A DNA stretch of 34,345 bases, from contig CADAKX010000022.1 in assembly GCA_902788605.1 (NCBI GenBank), positions 1 to 34,345 on the forward strand. The letters run 5' to 3'. The notes below the pieces were generated by a model. That model was not told the DNA's origin, made no database searches, and worked only from the letters and a program-made list of their open reading frames with translations. The position numbers and the translations under genes were made by a program. This document shows, in pieces, positions 26,784 through 34,033 of the stretch (position 1 is its first letter; each line of letters opens with the position of its first letter). The DNA is from an uncultured Prevotellaceae bacterium (lineage in GTDB: Bacteria; Bacteroidota; Bacteroidia; Bacteroidales; Bacteroidaceae).

Positions 26784-26791
26784 CAAAAGTA
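26784..26791 (-). promoter_or_regulatory. -7 box of pyrBI
   Basis: TACTTTTG on the minus strand, 24 bp before the pyrB ATG, matches TAnnTTTG. The leader is too short for an obvious attenuator. Confidence 0.65.
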
Positions 26792-26811
26792 CGAAATAAA
26801 ATTGAAAACAG

Positions 26812-26842
26812 TTGGATAACTATAATTTTTTTTGTTACTTTG
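26812..26842 (+). promoter_or_regulatory. Promoter of the GH43 gene
   Basis: A -33 TTG (26812-26814) and a -7 TTACTTTG (26835-26842, 7 of 8 matches to TAnnTTTG) are spaced 20 bp, 42 bp before ATG 26885. Confidence 0.6.
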
Positions 26843-26884
26843 CACGAAATTTGCCAAGCAAGATAAACCTAAAGAAATAAAGAG

Positions 26885-28549
26885 ATGAAAAAAGGAACAA
26901 TTCTTTCCTTGTCCACAGCAACGGCATTGTGTCTGTCGCTGGTGACATCGTGTGCCACGAAAGCGGCTGACTATGCCACAGAAAAGTTGACCACAGTGGG
27001 CAATCCTTATTTGCCCCTGTGGGAGCATATTCCCGATGGCGAGCCCTATGTGTTTGACGACCCTGATAACCCAGGCAAACAGCGTATATATATATATGGT
27101 TCGCACGATGACTTGATTACTGCCTATTGTGGTCGTGACCAGGTAGTGTGGTCGGCACCGGTGGAGGACCTGGCGCAGTGGCGCTATGACGGTGTCATAC
27201 TGGTGGTTGATAAGAATCGCGATGGCGAGAAGTTTGACAGTGCTGGCACAGCAGATGTGCTCTTTGCTCCCGATGTGACGTTGGTCACCGACTCGACAGG
27301 TAAGAAAACCTATTATCTTTTCCCCAACGATCAGACAGGTTTCCGCAACGGACTTATCGCCAAAAGTGACAGACCTGATGGTCCCTTCGAGGTGTGCAAC
27401 TGGAGTAAGGAGAATCCCAACCAGGTGGACGGAGTACTGCAGTTTGACCCTGCCGTTTTTGTCGATGACGATGGCCGCGTGTATGGCTACTGGGGTTTCG
27501 AGCGCAGCTATGCTGCCGAGTTTGACCCCACGACGATGGCTACCGTCAAACCTGGAACCAAGATTGTGGAGGATATGATCAGTGGTCGCAACCAAGAGGA
27601 ACGCTTCAAGTTCTTCGAAGCTTCGAGCATCCGCAAGATCAAGGATAAGTATGTGTTTATCTACAGTCGCTTTACGGAGGAAGGTGAGTTTGGACTGCCT
27701 ACTTCAAACTATACGCTGGCCTATGCCTACAGCGATCACCCATTGGGTCCTTGGACCTATGGCGGCACCATTATTGATGGACGTGGTCGCGAGAAGGACG
27801 AGCAGGGCAATGTGATTGCATCGGCCACACCTGATGGCAATACCCACGGCTCTATCTGCGAAATCAATGGCAAGTGGTGGGTGTTCTATCATCGTCAGAC
27901 GGGTACGGATGAGTATGCTCGTCAGGCCATGGTAGCTCCGATTGAGGTGAAAGTAGAAGAGGGTGAAGGTGGCAAAGTGGAGATCAGCGAGGGTGAGTAC
28001 ACCTCGGAAGGATTTTCCACCCATGGACTGAATCCGCTGGAGCGTCACTCGGCTGGTATCGCCTGCTGGTATACAGGTCCGAAACCTGCCACCCACGAAT
28101 GGCCCAACAATACGTTCTATGGCTCGTATGTGGCATCGGGCTATGGCACAGAGAGCAATTTCGATGCACCCTATGACCTGAAGAACAACACCAACGATGT
28201 GGTGAACAATACAGACGGCTCGATTGTTGGCTATAAGTATTTCAACTTCAGCGATGCTGATTATGGTACTCATCTGTTTGGCAAGGACGGAAAACTGCTG
28301 CTGAACCTGACACCACAGGGCATTGACGGTACCATCGAAATCAGGGCCGACCGTCCTTGGGCTTCGCAGGGCATACTGCTGGGTAAGATTGAGTTGAAAG
28401 CCGACATGAAGCAGGAGCCGACGGAGATGAGTGTGATGCTGCCCGATTTGGCTAAACTTGAGTATAAGCGTGCCATCTTCTTTGTATTCAAGTCAGAGAC
28501 GAAGGACAAGTCTATATGCACACTTCATGATTTCGTGTTTGCAAAGTAA
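26885..28549 (+). CDS. Glycoside hydrolase family 43 lipoprotein
   Basis: 554 aa. The lipoprotein signal ends in LVTSC (Cys23). The N-terminal five-bladed beta-propeller of GH43 has HIPDGEPYVFDDP (about 48-60, with the expected base Asp51), FDPAVFVDDDGRVYGYW (pKa-modulating Asp) and FFEASSIRKI (general acid Glu). The last 160 residues are beta-rich and may be a carbohydrate-binding module. Family members cleave arabinofuranosyl or xylosyl linkages in plant polysaccharides; which one is unclear here. It is monocistronic, with its own promoter and terminator, and is not accompanied by SusC/SusD genes. Confidence 0.9.
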   Translation: MKKGTILSLSTATALCLSLVTSCATKAADYATEKLTTVGNPYLPLWEHIPDGEPYVFDDPDNPGKQRIYIYGSHDDLITAYCGRDQVVWSAPVEDLAQWRYDGVILVVDKNRDGEKFDSAGTADVLFAPDVTLVTDSTGKKTYYLFPNDQTGFRNGLIAKSDRPDGPFEVCNWSKENPNQVDGVLQFDPAVFVDDDGRVYGYWGFERSYAAEFDPTTMATVKPGTKIVEDMISGRNQEERFKFFEASSIRKIKDKYVFIYSRFTEEGEFGLPTSNYTLAYAYSDHPLGPWTYGGTIIDGRGREKDEQGNVIASATPDGNTHGSICEINGKWWVFYHRQTGTDEYARQAMVAPIEVKVEEGEGGKVEISEGEYTSEGFSTHGLNPLERHSAGIACWYTGPKPATHEWPNNTFYGSYVASGYGTESNFDAPYDLKNNTNDVVNNTDGSIVGYKYFNFSDADYGTHLFGKDGKLLLNLTPQGIDGTIEIRADRPWASQGILLGKIELKADMKQEPTEMSVMLPDLAKLEYKRAIFFVFKSETKDKSICTLHDFVFAK

Positions 28550-28606
28550 CAGAAGAGAGCGAGGTTTCTCTATATGAGGCTGGAGCAAGGGCCTCAGGAA
28601 AAGAAA

Positions 28607-28640
28607 TGGGCGAAGAAATTTGGTTCTTCGCTCATTTTTT
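28607..28640 (+). terminator. Intrinsic terminator after the GH43 gene
   Basis: An 11-bp stem (28607-28617 / 28624-28634, one G-U) with a 6-nt loop is followed by six T. The fabD -7 box begins 3 bp later. Confidence 0.85.
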
Positions 28641-28642
28641 AG

Positions 28643-28650
28643 TACCTTTG
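28643..28650 (+). promoter_or_regulatory. -7 box of fabD
   Basis: TACCTTTG, 42 bp before ATG 28693, matches TAnnTTTG exactly. Confidence 0.7.
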
Positions 28651-28692
28651 CCGCCGCAAACATTTATTCATCAACAAATTAAGTAGAAAGAA

Positions 28693-29580
28693 ATGAAAGC
28701 ATTCGTTTTCCCTGGTCAGGGAGCACAGTTCGTAGGAATGGGTAAAGACCTCTACGACAACAACGCAACAGCTAAGGAACTTTTTGAAAAAGCTAACGAG
28801 ATTCTGGGTTACAGAATCACAGATATTATGTTTGAAGGTACGGACGACGACCTGAAACAGACAAAGGTCACTCAGCCTGCCGTATTCCTGCATAGCGTCA
28901 TCAGCGCCATCTGTATGGGTGACGCTTTCCAGCCCGCTATGACTGCAGGTCACTCTTTGGGTGAGTTCTCTGCACTCGTTGCTGCTGGTGCTCTGAGCTT
29001 TGAGGATGGTCTGAAGTTGGTTTATGCACGTGCGATGGCTATGCAAAAGGCCTGCGAGGCTGCTCCCTCAACGATGGCTGCTATCATTGGTCTACCCGAC
29101 GAGAAGGTAGAGGAGGTTTGTGCAGGTATCAACCGCGAAGGTAACATCGTGGTGTGCGCCAACTATAACAACCCTGGTCAGCTGGTTATCTCTGGTAATG
29201 TGGATGCTATCAACGAGGCTTGCGAGCAGTTGAAGGCTGCTGGTGCTAAGCGTGCTCTGCCCCTGAAGGTGGGTGGTGCTTTCCATAGCCCATTGATGCA
29301 GCCTGCCAAGGACGAGCTTCAGGCAGCTATCGAGAAGACGGAGTTCAAGACACCTAAGTGCCCCGTTTATCAGAACGTGGATGGCAAACCTCATACTGAG
29401 CCTGCAGAGATTAAGAAAAACCTTATCGCTCAGCTCACCTCTTCTGTACGCTGGACACAGTGTGTTCAGAATATGATTGCCGACGGTGCCGATGACTTCA
29501 CAGAGTGTGGTCCTGGCAAGGCACTGCAGGGCATGATTGCCAAGATTAACAAGGAAGTGAGTGCGCATGGCATCGCATAA
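28693..29580 (+). CDS. fabD: Malonyl-CoA:ACP transacylase
   Basis: Loads malonate onto acyl carrier protein to start fatty-acid synthesis, cytoplasmic, 295 aa. The N-terminal FPGQGAQFVGMG motif (6-17), the nucleophile elbow AGHSLGEFSAL (Ser88) and the catalytic His in GGAFHSPLM are all present, as is QPAVFLHS. Length is normal. It has its own promoter. The GH13 gene starts inside its 3' end, a 14-bp overlap, so the two are translationally coupled although their functions are unrelated. Confidence 0.97.
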   Translation: MKAFVFPGQGAQFVGMGKDLYDNNATAKELFEKANEILGYRITDIMFEGTDDDLKQTKVTQPAVFLHSVISAICMGDAFQPAMTAGHSLGEFSALVAAGALSFEDGLKLVYARAMAMQKACEAAPSTMAAIIGLPDEKVEEVCAGINREGNIVVCANYNNPGQLVISGNVDAINEACEQLKAAGAKRALPLKVGGAFHSPLMQPAKDELQAAIEKTEFKTPKCPVYQNVDGKPHTEPAEIKKNLIAQLTSSVRWTQCVQNMIADGADDFTECGPGKALQGMIAKINKEVSAHGIA

Positions 29581-31186
29581 AATCATCATCTATCAGGTTT
29601 TCACCCGACTCTTTAGTAATCGTAACAATACCCGCAAGGTTAATGGTACGATAGAGGAGAACGGATGTGGAAAACTGAACGACTTCACGCCCGGCACCCT
29701 GAAGCAAATCAGGGAGTTGGGCGTGACTCATATCTGGTATACGGGTGTCATCCGTCATGCCACGATGACAGACTATTCTCGCTATGGTATCCCTCGTCAG
29801 CATCCAGCTGTGGTCAAGGGTAGGGCAGGTTCGCCTTATGCCATCACAGACTATTATGACATCGACCCAGACTTGGCTGTCAATGTCGAGGAACGTATGC
29901 TGGAGTTTGAGAAACTGGTCAGCCGCACGCATAGTGCTGGCTTGAAGATGATTATCGATTTCGTGCCCAACCACGTGGCGCGTCAGTATAAGAGTATCTG
30001 CAAACCTCAAGGTGTGCGCGATTTGGGCGAGGACGATAACACTAATATCGGCTTTGACCCTGTTCATAACAATTTCTATTACTGTCCTGGTCAGCAGTTT
30101 ACGCCATATTTCGACCTGTATCATGGCGAAAAGGAATCTTACATGGAAAAACCTGCACGCGCAACGGGTAATGACTGTTTCCACAACGCGCCTGGCATGA
30201 ACGACTGGTATGAGACGGTGAAATTGAACTATGGCGTAGATTATTATGCTGGCGGTGTGGGGCATTTTGATCCCATTCCAAATACTTGGCAAAAGATGTT
30301 GGATATCCTGCTCTTTTGGGCTGGAAAGGGTGTTGATGCCTTCCGTTGCGACATGGCCGAGATGGTGCCTGCTGAGTTCTGGGCGTGGGTTACGGCACAC
30401 GTGCGTGAGCAGTATCCTGACATCCGTTTCATCGGAGAGGTATATAATCCCAATGAGTACAGGCATTATATCCACTCGGGCTTCGACTATCTTTATGACA
30501 AGGTGGGAATGTATGACGCGATGCGTGATGTCATCTGTCACCGACGCAATACGGATGCTATCACCTGGGCTTGGCAACAAACGGATGATATTCGCGACCA
30601 CATGCTCTATTTCCTCGAGAACCACGATGAGCAGCGCATAGCAAGCGACTTCTTTGCAGGTTGTGGCGAGAAGGCTATTCCTGGTTTGGTGGTCTCTGCC
30701 TTGCTTCAGAAGAATCCACTAATGATCTATGCAGGTCAAGAATGGGGAGAGCGGGGTATGGATGCCGAGGGATTCAGCGGAAAGGACGGACGCACCACAA
30801 TCTTTGACTATTGGTCGTTTAAAGAACACTTCTCGTTGCTCACACCTATCTATAATAGGATTCTCAATATTGCTTTGAGTGAAAAGGCCGTGAGCGAGGG
30901 ACTGACCTTCGATGTGATGTATGTAAATCGTCAGTATCAGCATCAATATGCCTTCCTTCGTAAGGCGGGCAATGATATCTTGTTGGTGGTGGCTAACTTC
31001 GATGATACGCCGCTGACGATGAATCTCACCATTCCCAATCATGCTTTCAATCACCTGGAGCTTTTGGAGAAAGCCTACAAGGCAGTGGATCTCCTCACTG
31101 GCTCAAAGGCTTCACTTGTCCTGATGCGTGATCAGCAGGTCGCCGTTGCGCTGCCTCCACGTGGCGCAGTGGTATATAAGCTCTAA
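29567..31186 (+). CDS. Cytoplasmic GH13 (alpha-amylase family) enzyme
   Basis: 539 aa from ATG 29567 (a GTG at 29561 is the alternative), overlapping fabD by 14 bp. The GH13 conserved regions are present: DFVPNHV (131-137), GVDAFRCDMAEM with nucleophile Asp262, FIGEVYN with acid/base Glu291, and FLENHDEQR with Asp354. The C-terminal beta domain ends in RGAVVYKL. There is no signal peptide, so it acts on intracellular alpha-glucans such as glycogen or imported maltooligosaccharides. Its exact activity (alpha-amylase or a transferase-type enzyme) is not readable. Confidence 0.9.
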   Translation: MASHKIIIYQVFTRLFSNRNNTRKVNGTIEENGCGKLNDFTPGTLKQIRELGVTHIWYTGVIRHATMTDYSRYGIPRQHPAVVKGRAGSPYAITDYYDIDPDLAVNVEERMLEFEKLVSRTHSAGLKMIIDFVPNHVARQYKSICKPQGVRDLGEDDNTNIGFDPVHNNFYYCPGQQFTPYFDLYHGEKESYMEKPARATGNDCFHNAPGMNDWYETVKLNYGVDYYAGGVGHFDPIPNTWQKMLDILLFWAGKGVDAFRCDMAEMVPAEFWAWVTAHVREQYPDIRFIGEVYNPNEYRHYIHSGFDYLYDKVGMYDAMRDVICHRRNTDAITWAWQQTDDIRDHMLYFLENHDEQRIASDFFAGCGEKAIPGLVVSALLQKNPLMIYAGQEWGERGMDAEGFSGKDGRTTIFDYWSFKEHFSLLTPIYNRILNIALSEKAVSEGLTFDVMYVNRQYQHQYAFLRKAGNDILLVVANFDDTPLTMNLTIPNHAFNHLELLEKAYKAVDLLTGSKASLVLMRDQQVAVALPPRGAVVYKL

Positions 31187-31284
31187 GGCTTTTTAATTTG
31201 CGAATACCGCTAAACATGGTGCTATGGAGGGTAAAAACAAAATCGAGTGCACAGGGTCGGTTCTGTTGTGCATTTAGTTAGTAG

Positions 31285-31309
31285 TGTGTCAAGGGTCACC
31301 CTTGACACA
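31285..31309. terminator. 25-bp palindrome between the GH13 and fic genes
   Basis: TGTGTCAAGGGT (31285-31296) and ACCCTTGACACA (31298-31309) are perfect complements around a single C. A T-rich tail (TTTATTTTCT) follows, so it probably ends the fabD-GH13 transcript. It also stands about 40 bp upstream of the fic -7 box. Confidence 0.6.
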
Positions 31310-31349
31310 TTTATTTTCTAAAAGTTGTATCAGTTTTAAATCTTTTTTG

Positions 31350-31357
31350 TATCTTTG
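31350..31357 (+). promoter_or_regulatory. -7 box of fic
   Basis: TATCTTTG, 34 bp before ATG 31392, matches TAnnTTTG. It supports the shorter start and excludes the longer open frame from 31284. Confidence 0.65.
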
Positions 31358-31391
31358 CATTCAAGTACTGGCAAACGCTGTAAACGTAACT

Positions 31392-32546
31392 ATGGACGAC
31401 AAGGAACTATATATTAATTTTGACGAGTATATCCGCCAAGGTGAGCCAGACCAGCAGGAGAAAGCAGGTTATTGGCAGACCGCAATAGGTCTTCAGGCAG
31501 TAGATGGTTTGAAGGTTTCGAACTATCTTCAAAATACTGCCCGCAAGCACATTGAGGGTGATATTACCATAGATGAAGCCCGAGAACTCGTCAACCAATA
31601 CTACATTACCAAGTCCGCTCATGATACCAACGACGAGGATAAGGAAGAGGCCGATCGTGTGTCATCGAACATCGTGAAGGTGCTCTCTAGTCCTACCTTC
31701 GACTTCAGCACAGGTGGCTACCAGTCTGTTCATCGCCGCGTTTTCGAGGGTGTAATGAAACATGCCGGTGAACTCCGTACCTATGACATCACCAAGAAAG
31801 AATGGGTGTTGGAAGGCGATACTGTGTTCTATCTGAATTGGGAGGACCTGCGACGCGCTATAGACTACGATCTTGAGCAGGAACGTGCATACAGCTACAA
31901 GGGCAAAAGTCATGACGAAATGATAGCCCATTTATCACGATTTGTCTCAGGTATATGGCAAATCCATGCATTTGGCGAGGGTAACACACGTACCACGGCT
32001 GTATTCACCATACAATATCTTCGGTCGTTAGGCTTTAAAGTAAGCAATGACCAGTTTTCCCATCATTCGTGGTATTTCCGCAATGCACTAGTACGTGCCA
32101 ACTACCGCAATGTGGCTAAGGGTATAGACTATTCGCCCGTTTTCCTGGAACGTTTCTTCCGCAATCTGCTACTTGGCGAGCAATGGGATTTGCGAAACCG
32201 CTATCTGCATATCCATCCAACCGAAGAATGGAAGATACAACCCAATTTGGCTACTCCCGAACAAGTACCCGAACAAGTACCCGAACAAGTTCATAATTTA
32301 TTGCATACAAACAATACGCTAATCATAGAACTTATAAAGGTTATCGGCAATGAAGAGTTGTCTGTCTCTCAGTTAATGGAGAGAACAGGATTAAAGCATA
32401 GACCCAACTTTATTGAATATCATCTAAACCCAGCCATCGCTGAAGGTTATGTCCGTCTGCTATACCCCCAATCACCTCGTCATCCACGACAGAAATATAT
32501 GTTGACTGACAAGGGATTAGCGCTGCTCGGAATCAAAAACCTATAG
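31392..32546 (+). CDS. Fic-family protein with C-terminal winged helix
   Basis: 384 aa. An N-terminal helical part contains ARKHIEGDIT (50-59), the place of the inhibitory (S/T)xxxE(G/N) motif, but with Arg where Ser/Thr is expected. The Fic core has IHAFGEGNTRTTAVF with His192, Glu196, Asn198 and Arg200. Compared with HxFx(D/E)GNGRxxR, Thr replaces the second Gly and the final Arg is missing. A PEQVPEQVPEQV linker encoded by three 12-bp DNA repeats (32256-32291) leads to a winged-helix domain (about 300-384). Fic proteins usually transfer AMP to target proteins; the targets and activity of this one are unknown. It borders decayed toxin-antitoxin genes. Confidence 0.88.
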   Translation: MDDKELYINFDEYIRQGEPDQQEKAGYWQTAIGLQAVDGLKVSNYLQNTARKHIEGDITIDEARELVNQYYITKSAHDTNDEDKEEADRVSSNIVKVLSSPTFDFSTGGYQSVHRRVFEGVMKHAGELRTYDITKKEWVLEGDTVFYLNWEDLRRAIDYDLEQERAYSYKGKSHDEMIAHLSRFVSGIWQIHAFGEGNTRTTAVFTIQYLRSLGFKVSNDQFSHHSWYFRNALVRANYRNVAKGIDYSPVFLERFFRNLLLGEQWDLRNRYLHIHPTEEWKIQPNLATPEQVPEQVPEQVHNLLHTNNTLIIELIKVIGNEELSVSQLMERTGLKHRPNFIEYHLNPAIAEGYVRLLYPQSPRHPRQKYMLTDKGLALLGIKNL

Positions 32547-32654
32547 TTCGCCGATAAATCGCAATGCCTTTTGATATGCCTTTGGCTCATTGTGAAGCAG
32601 TTTTTTCAAATCTGCCTGAGCCTCTTCTTTGATAATTACTTTATATCGGCTCAT
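32541..32654 (-). pseudogene. Truncated RelE/ParE-superfamily toxin (YoeB/Txe-like)
   Basis: 37 codons, MSRYKVIIKEEAQADLKKLL and on to RFIGEL, then TAG. The pattern is the N-terminal third of RelE/YoeB-type mRNA endonucleases, which are about 90 aa; all catalytic residues of the C-terminal part are missing. The ATG at 32654 overlaps the antitoxin stop (ATGA), as in intact type II toxin-antitoxin operons. The frame ends within the last 6 bp of the convergent fic gene, so the rest was lost when fic, or the sequence joined to it, arrived. The family call rests on this short stretch. Confidence 0.65.
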
Positions 32655-32908
32655 AGGTTGCGAATGTATTTGTCGAGCTCTTCAATGCTCTCAAAACTCT
32701 TGCCTGGCTGTTTTTCTGCACGCTCAATTTTGGCGAAAAATTCTTCTTCCGTCATCAAGGTCGGATCCTTTTTCTCTGCTGCCAACTTACGCAGATATTT
32801 AGCTGATCGTTTAAGCAGATTATCGTCTTCAGCAATAATACTCATATTGCGAAGAATCTCGGCATTCAATTGTATTGCTGTTTTTTTTTTTCTATCTTTC
32901 GCATACAT
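32651..32908 (-). CDS. Probable antitoxin of a type II toxin-antitoxin pair
   Basis: 85 aa, charged, with helical C-terminus (MTEEEFFAKIERAEKQPGKSFESIEELDKYIRNL). Its size, the ATGA overlap with a RelE-like remnant and this acidic toxin-wrapping tail suggest an antitoxin; no DNA-binding family was recognised with certainty. The start codon (32908-32906) overlaps a CCTACAT repeat motif. An A11 tract follows within codons 6-10 (32891-32881), and translation could instead begin at Met22 (32845), after that tract. With its toxin truncated it is probably a relic or an anti-addiction remnant. Confidence 0.65.
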   Translation of the reverse strand: MYAKDRKKKTAIQLNAEILRNMSIIAEDDNLLKRSAKYLRKLAAEKKDPTLMTEEEFFAKIERAEKQPGKSFESIEELDKYIRNL

Positions 32909-32909
32909 G

Positions 32910-33015
32910 CCTACATAAAACGACTATAATGTGCTGTTAATAAAGATAATATGTAGTTTGATTGCATACATAAAGCCTACATAAAGCCTACATAAAGCCT
33001 ACATGATTCCTACAT
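32910..33015. repeat. Left array of 11-bp repeats (ACATAAAGCCT)
   Basis: Three exact ACATAAAGCCT units (32968-33000) are followed by the variant ACATGATTCCT (33001-33011) and ACATG. CCTACAT cores stand at 32976, 32987, 32998 and 33009, exactly 11 bp apart. A lone copy (32910-32916) abuts the antitoxin start. The reverse-complement array is at 33258-33316. Confidence 0.9.
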
Positions 33016-33060
33016 GTTTTTTACAGCTACATCGTTGAGTAGCAGATTCTTTATGCTTGG

Positions 33061-33091
33061 TTTGCAAACTGTTATACTAATACTATCTTTG
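33061..33091 (+). promoter_or_regulatory. Orphan promoter inside the repeat region
   Basis: -33 TTTG (33061-33064), a 19-bp spacer and -7 TATCTTTG (33084-33091) match the Bacteroidetes consensus as well as any gene promoter in the window. No convincing open frame follows. The predicted start falls within the first 18-bp palindrome, which suggests an untranslated RNA. Confidence 0.6.
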
Positions 33092-33189
33092 AAATTCTCT
33101 AGAGAATTTTGTTGCTTCTTAACTATATAGCTATTGCTGCTTGGTTACTTAGCAAAAAATTCTCTAGAGAATTTTAAGGAATTCCTTAA
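33092..33189. repeat. Duplicate perfect palindromes (TCTCTAGAGA core) and a third palindrome
   Basis: AAATTCTCTAGAGAATTT occurs at 33092-33109 and again at 33157-33174, extending there to 20 bp (33156-33175). TTAAGGAATTCCTTAA (33174-33189) is a third perfect palindrome touching the second. The right half of copy one can pair with the left half of copy two in RNA, enclosing about 45 nt. Confidence 0.9.
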
Positions 33190-33257
33190 TACTGATTCTT
33201 GTAAGTGCCTCAAAAAGATCTTGCGTGCAGGCTATCTGTTTATTTTAAGTACGAAAC

Positions 33258-33371
33258 ATGTAGGTATTATGTAGGTATTATGTAGGCTTTATGTAGGCTT
33301 TATGTAGGCTGTATGATGCCAAATACCCAGTATTTAAGCGGCTTTTAGGCCTTTTTATGTATGCATGTAGG
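33258..33371. repeat. Right array of 11-bp repeats (ATGTAGG cores), inverted relative to the left
   Basis: Units AGGTATTATGT twice, AGGCTTTATGT twice, AGGCTGTATGA (33262-33316), with ATGTAGG cores at 33258, 33269, 33280, 33291 and 33302, 11 bp apart, plus an isolated one at 33365-33371. No CRISPR-like spacers are present. The remaining sequence to 33593 has no gene that I can support, only two or three TAnnTTTG matches. Confidence 0.9.
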
Positions 33372-33561
33372 TGTTGGCAGATTGTCGTGCATGTAGTGTA
33401 GTATGGGAAGGGGGAAGATGTAAGATGGCTGATGGAAGATGTGCTTTTCTAGGCGCTGGAGTTTTCATACTTTTGCGAACCATTTAAGTCATTATTCATC
33501 AAAATGCGATGTGAATTGCAGATTTGTATAAGAAAAATTTGGAGGTGTCGTACTTTTGTCT

Positions 33562-33569
33562 TATTTTTG
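33562..33569 (+). promoter_or_regulatory. -7 box of the second antitoxin gene
   Basis: TATTTTTG, 24 bp before ATG 33594; another match, TACTTTTG, lies at 33551-33558. Confidence 0.5.
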
Positions 33570-33593
33570 CAGAAAATATGAAGTTTAATCGTC

Positions 33594-33839
33594 ATGAAAG
33601 AGAGTAAACCATATCCACAATTTGAAGAAGAGGACGGCAGTTGCCTGAAAGCCTCTGAGGCAGCAGTAGCATTTGCAGAGCCAGAAGTACAGGACATACC
33701 TGAGGGTATGGCCTATGCTAACATTGTTAACGACATACTGCAAGTGACCCCGGATATAGAGGAAGAGATTGCTGAAGTGGAGCGTGGCGAGACGGTGTCA
33801 ATGGGCGAATTCAAAACGATGTTTGCGAAATGGCTCTAA
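33594..33839 (+). CDS. Probable antitoxin (second toxin-antitoxin locus)
   Basis: 81 aa, acidic. The C-terminus EEEIAEVERGETVSMGEFKTMFAKWL resembles the toxin-binding tails of Bacteroidetes type II antitoxins, which commonly carry a RGE...S(M/L)xEF pattern. The N-terminal half is unremarkable and no DNA-binding motif was identified. The ATG of the following toxin fragment overlaps its last 10 bp, the usual coupling of such pairs. The partner is broken, so the gene may be non-functional or act as a free antitoxin. Confidence 0.6.
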   Translation: MKESKPYPQFEEEDGSCLKASEAAVAFAEPEVQDIPEGMAYANIVNDILQVTPDIEEEIAEVERGETVSMGEFKTMFAKWL

Positions 33840-33966
33840 CGATTGAGTTCAGTCGTCGCAGCACGACCCAACTACAGAAAATACTGGAATTAACTCCCGT
33901 AAACTGGCTGTGCTGAGTATCCGTTCGTCAGCCCGCAAACCATTAAAGATTTACCAGCCAAAATAA
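33830..33966 (+). pseudogene. Broken toxin gene (probable ParE/RelE type)
   Basis: The frame begins MALTIEFSRRSTTQLQKILEL, the N-terminal strand and helix pattern of ParE/RelE toxins, and stops after 28 residues (TGA 33914-33916). A second frame, NSRKLAVLSIRSSARKPLKI then YQPK (to TAA 33964-33966), continues in another register, as expected after a deletion or frameshift. No complete toxin can be assembled. Whether the second piece belongs to the same gene is uncertain. Confidence 0.55.
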
Positions 33967-34033
33967 GCCAAGAACAACAGGGACAAGTACAGAGAGGCGA
34001 GTTTCTTTAATGATGGAAGAACACTAGTGTCCA

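Noticed and set aside
29546-30625. Minus-strand frame of 359 codons opposite the GH13 gene
   Set aside because: Antisense shadow with no motif; the plus-strand gene has all GH13 catalytic residues.
31284-31391. Longer N-terminus for the Fic protein
   Set aside because: The extension would start inside the terminator-like palindrome and upstream of the -7 box at 31350-31357.
32968-33316. CRISPR array
   Set aside because: Repeats are 11 bp, directly contiguous without spacers, and occur in inverted halves; no cas genes are present.
33449-33697. Minus-strand frame of 82 codons before the second antitoxin
   Set aside because: It overlaps the antitoxin and its promoter, with low-complexity, non-conserved-looking translation.
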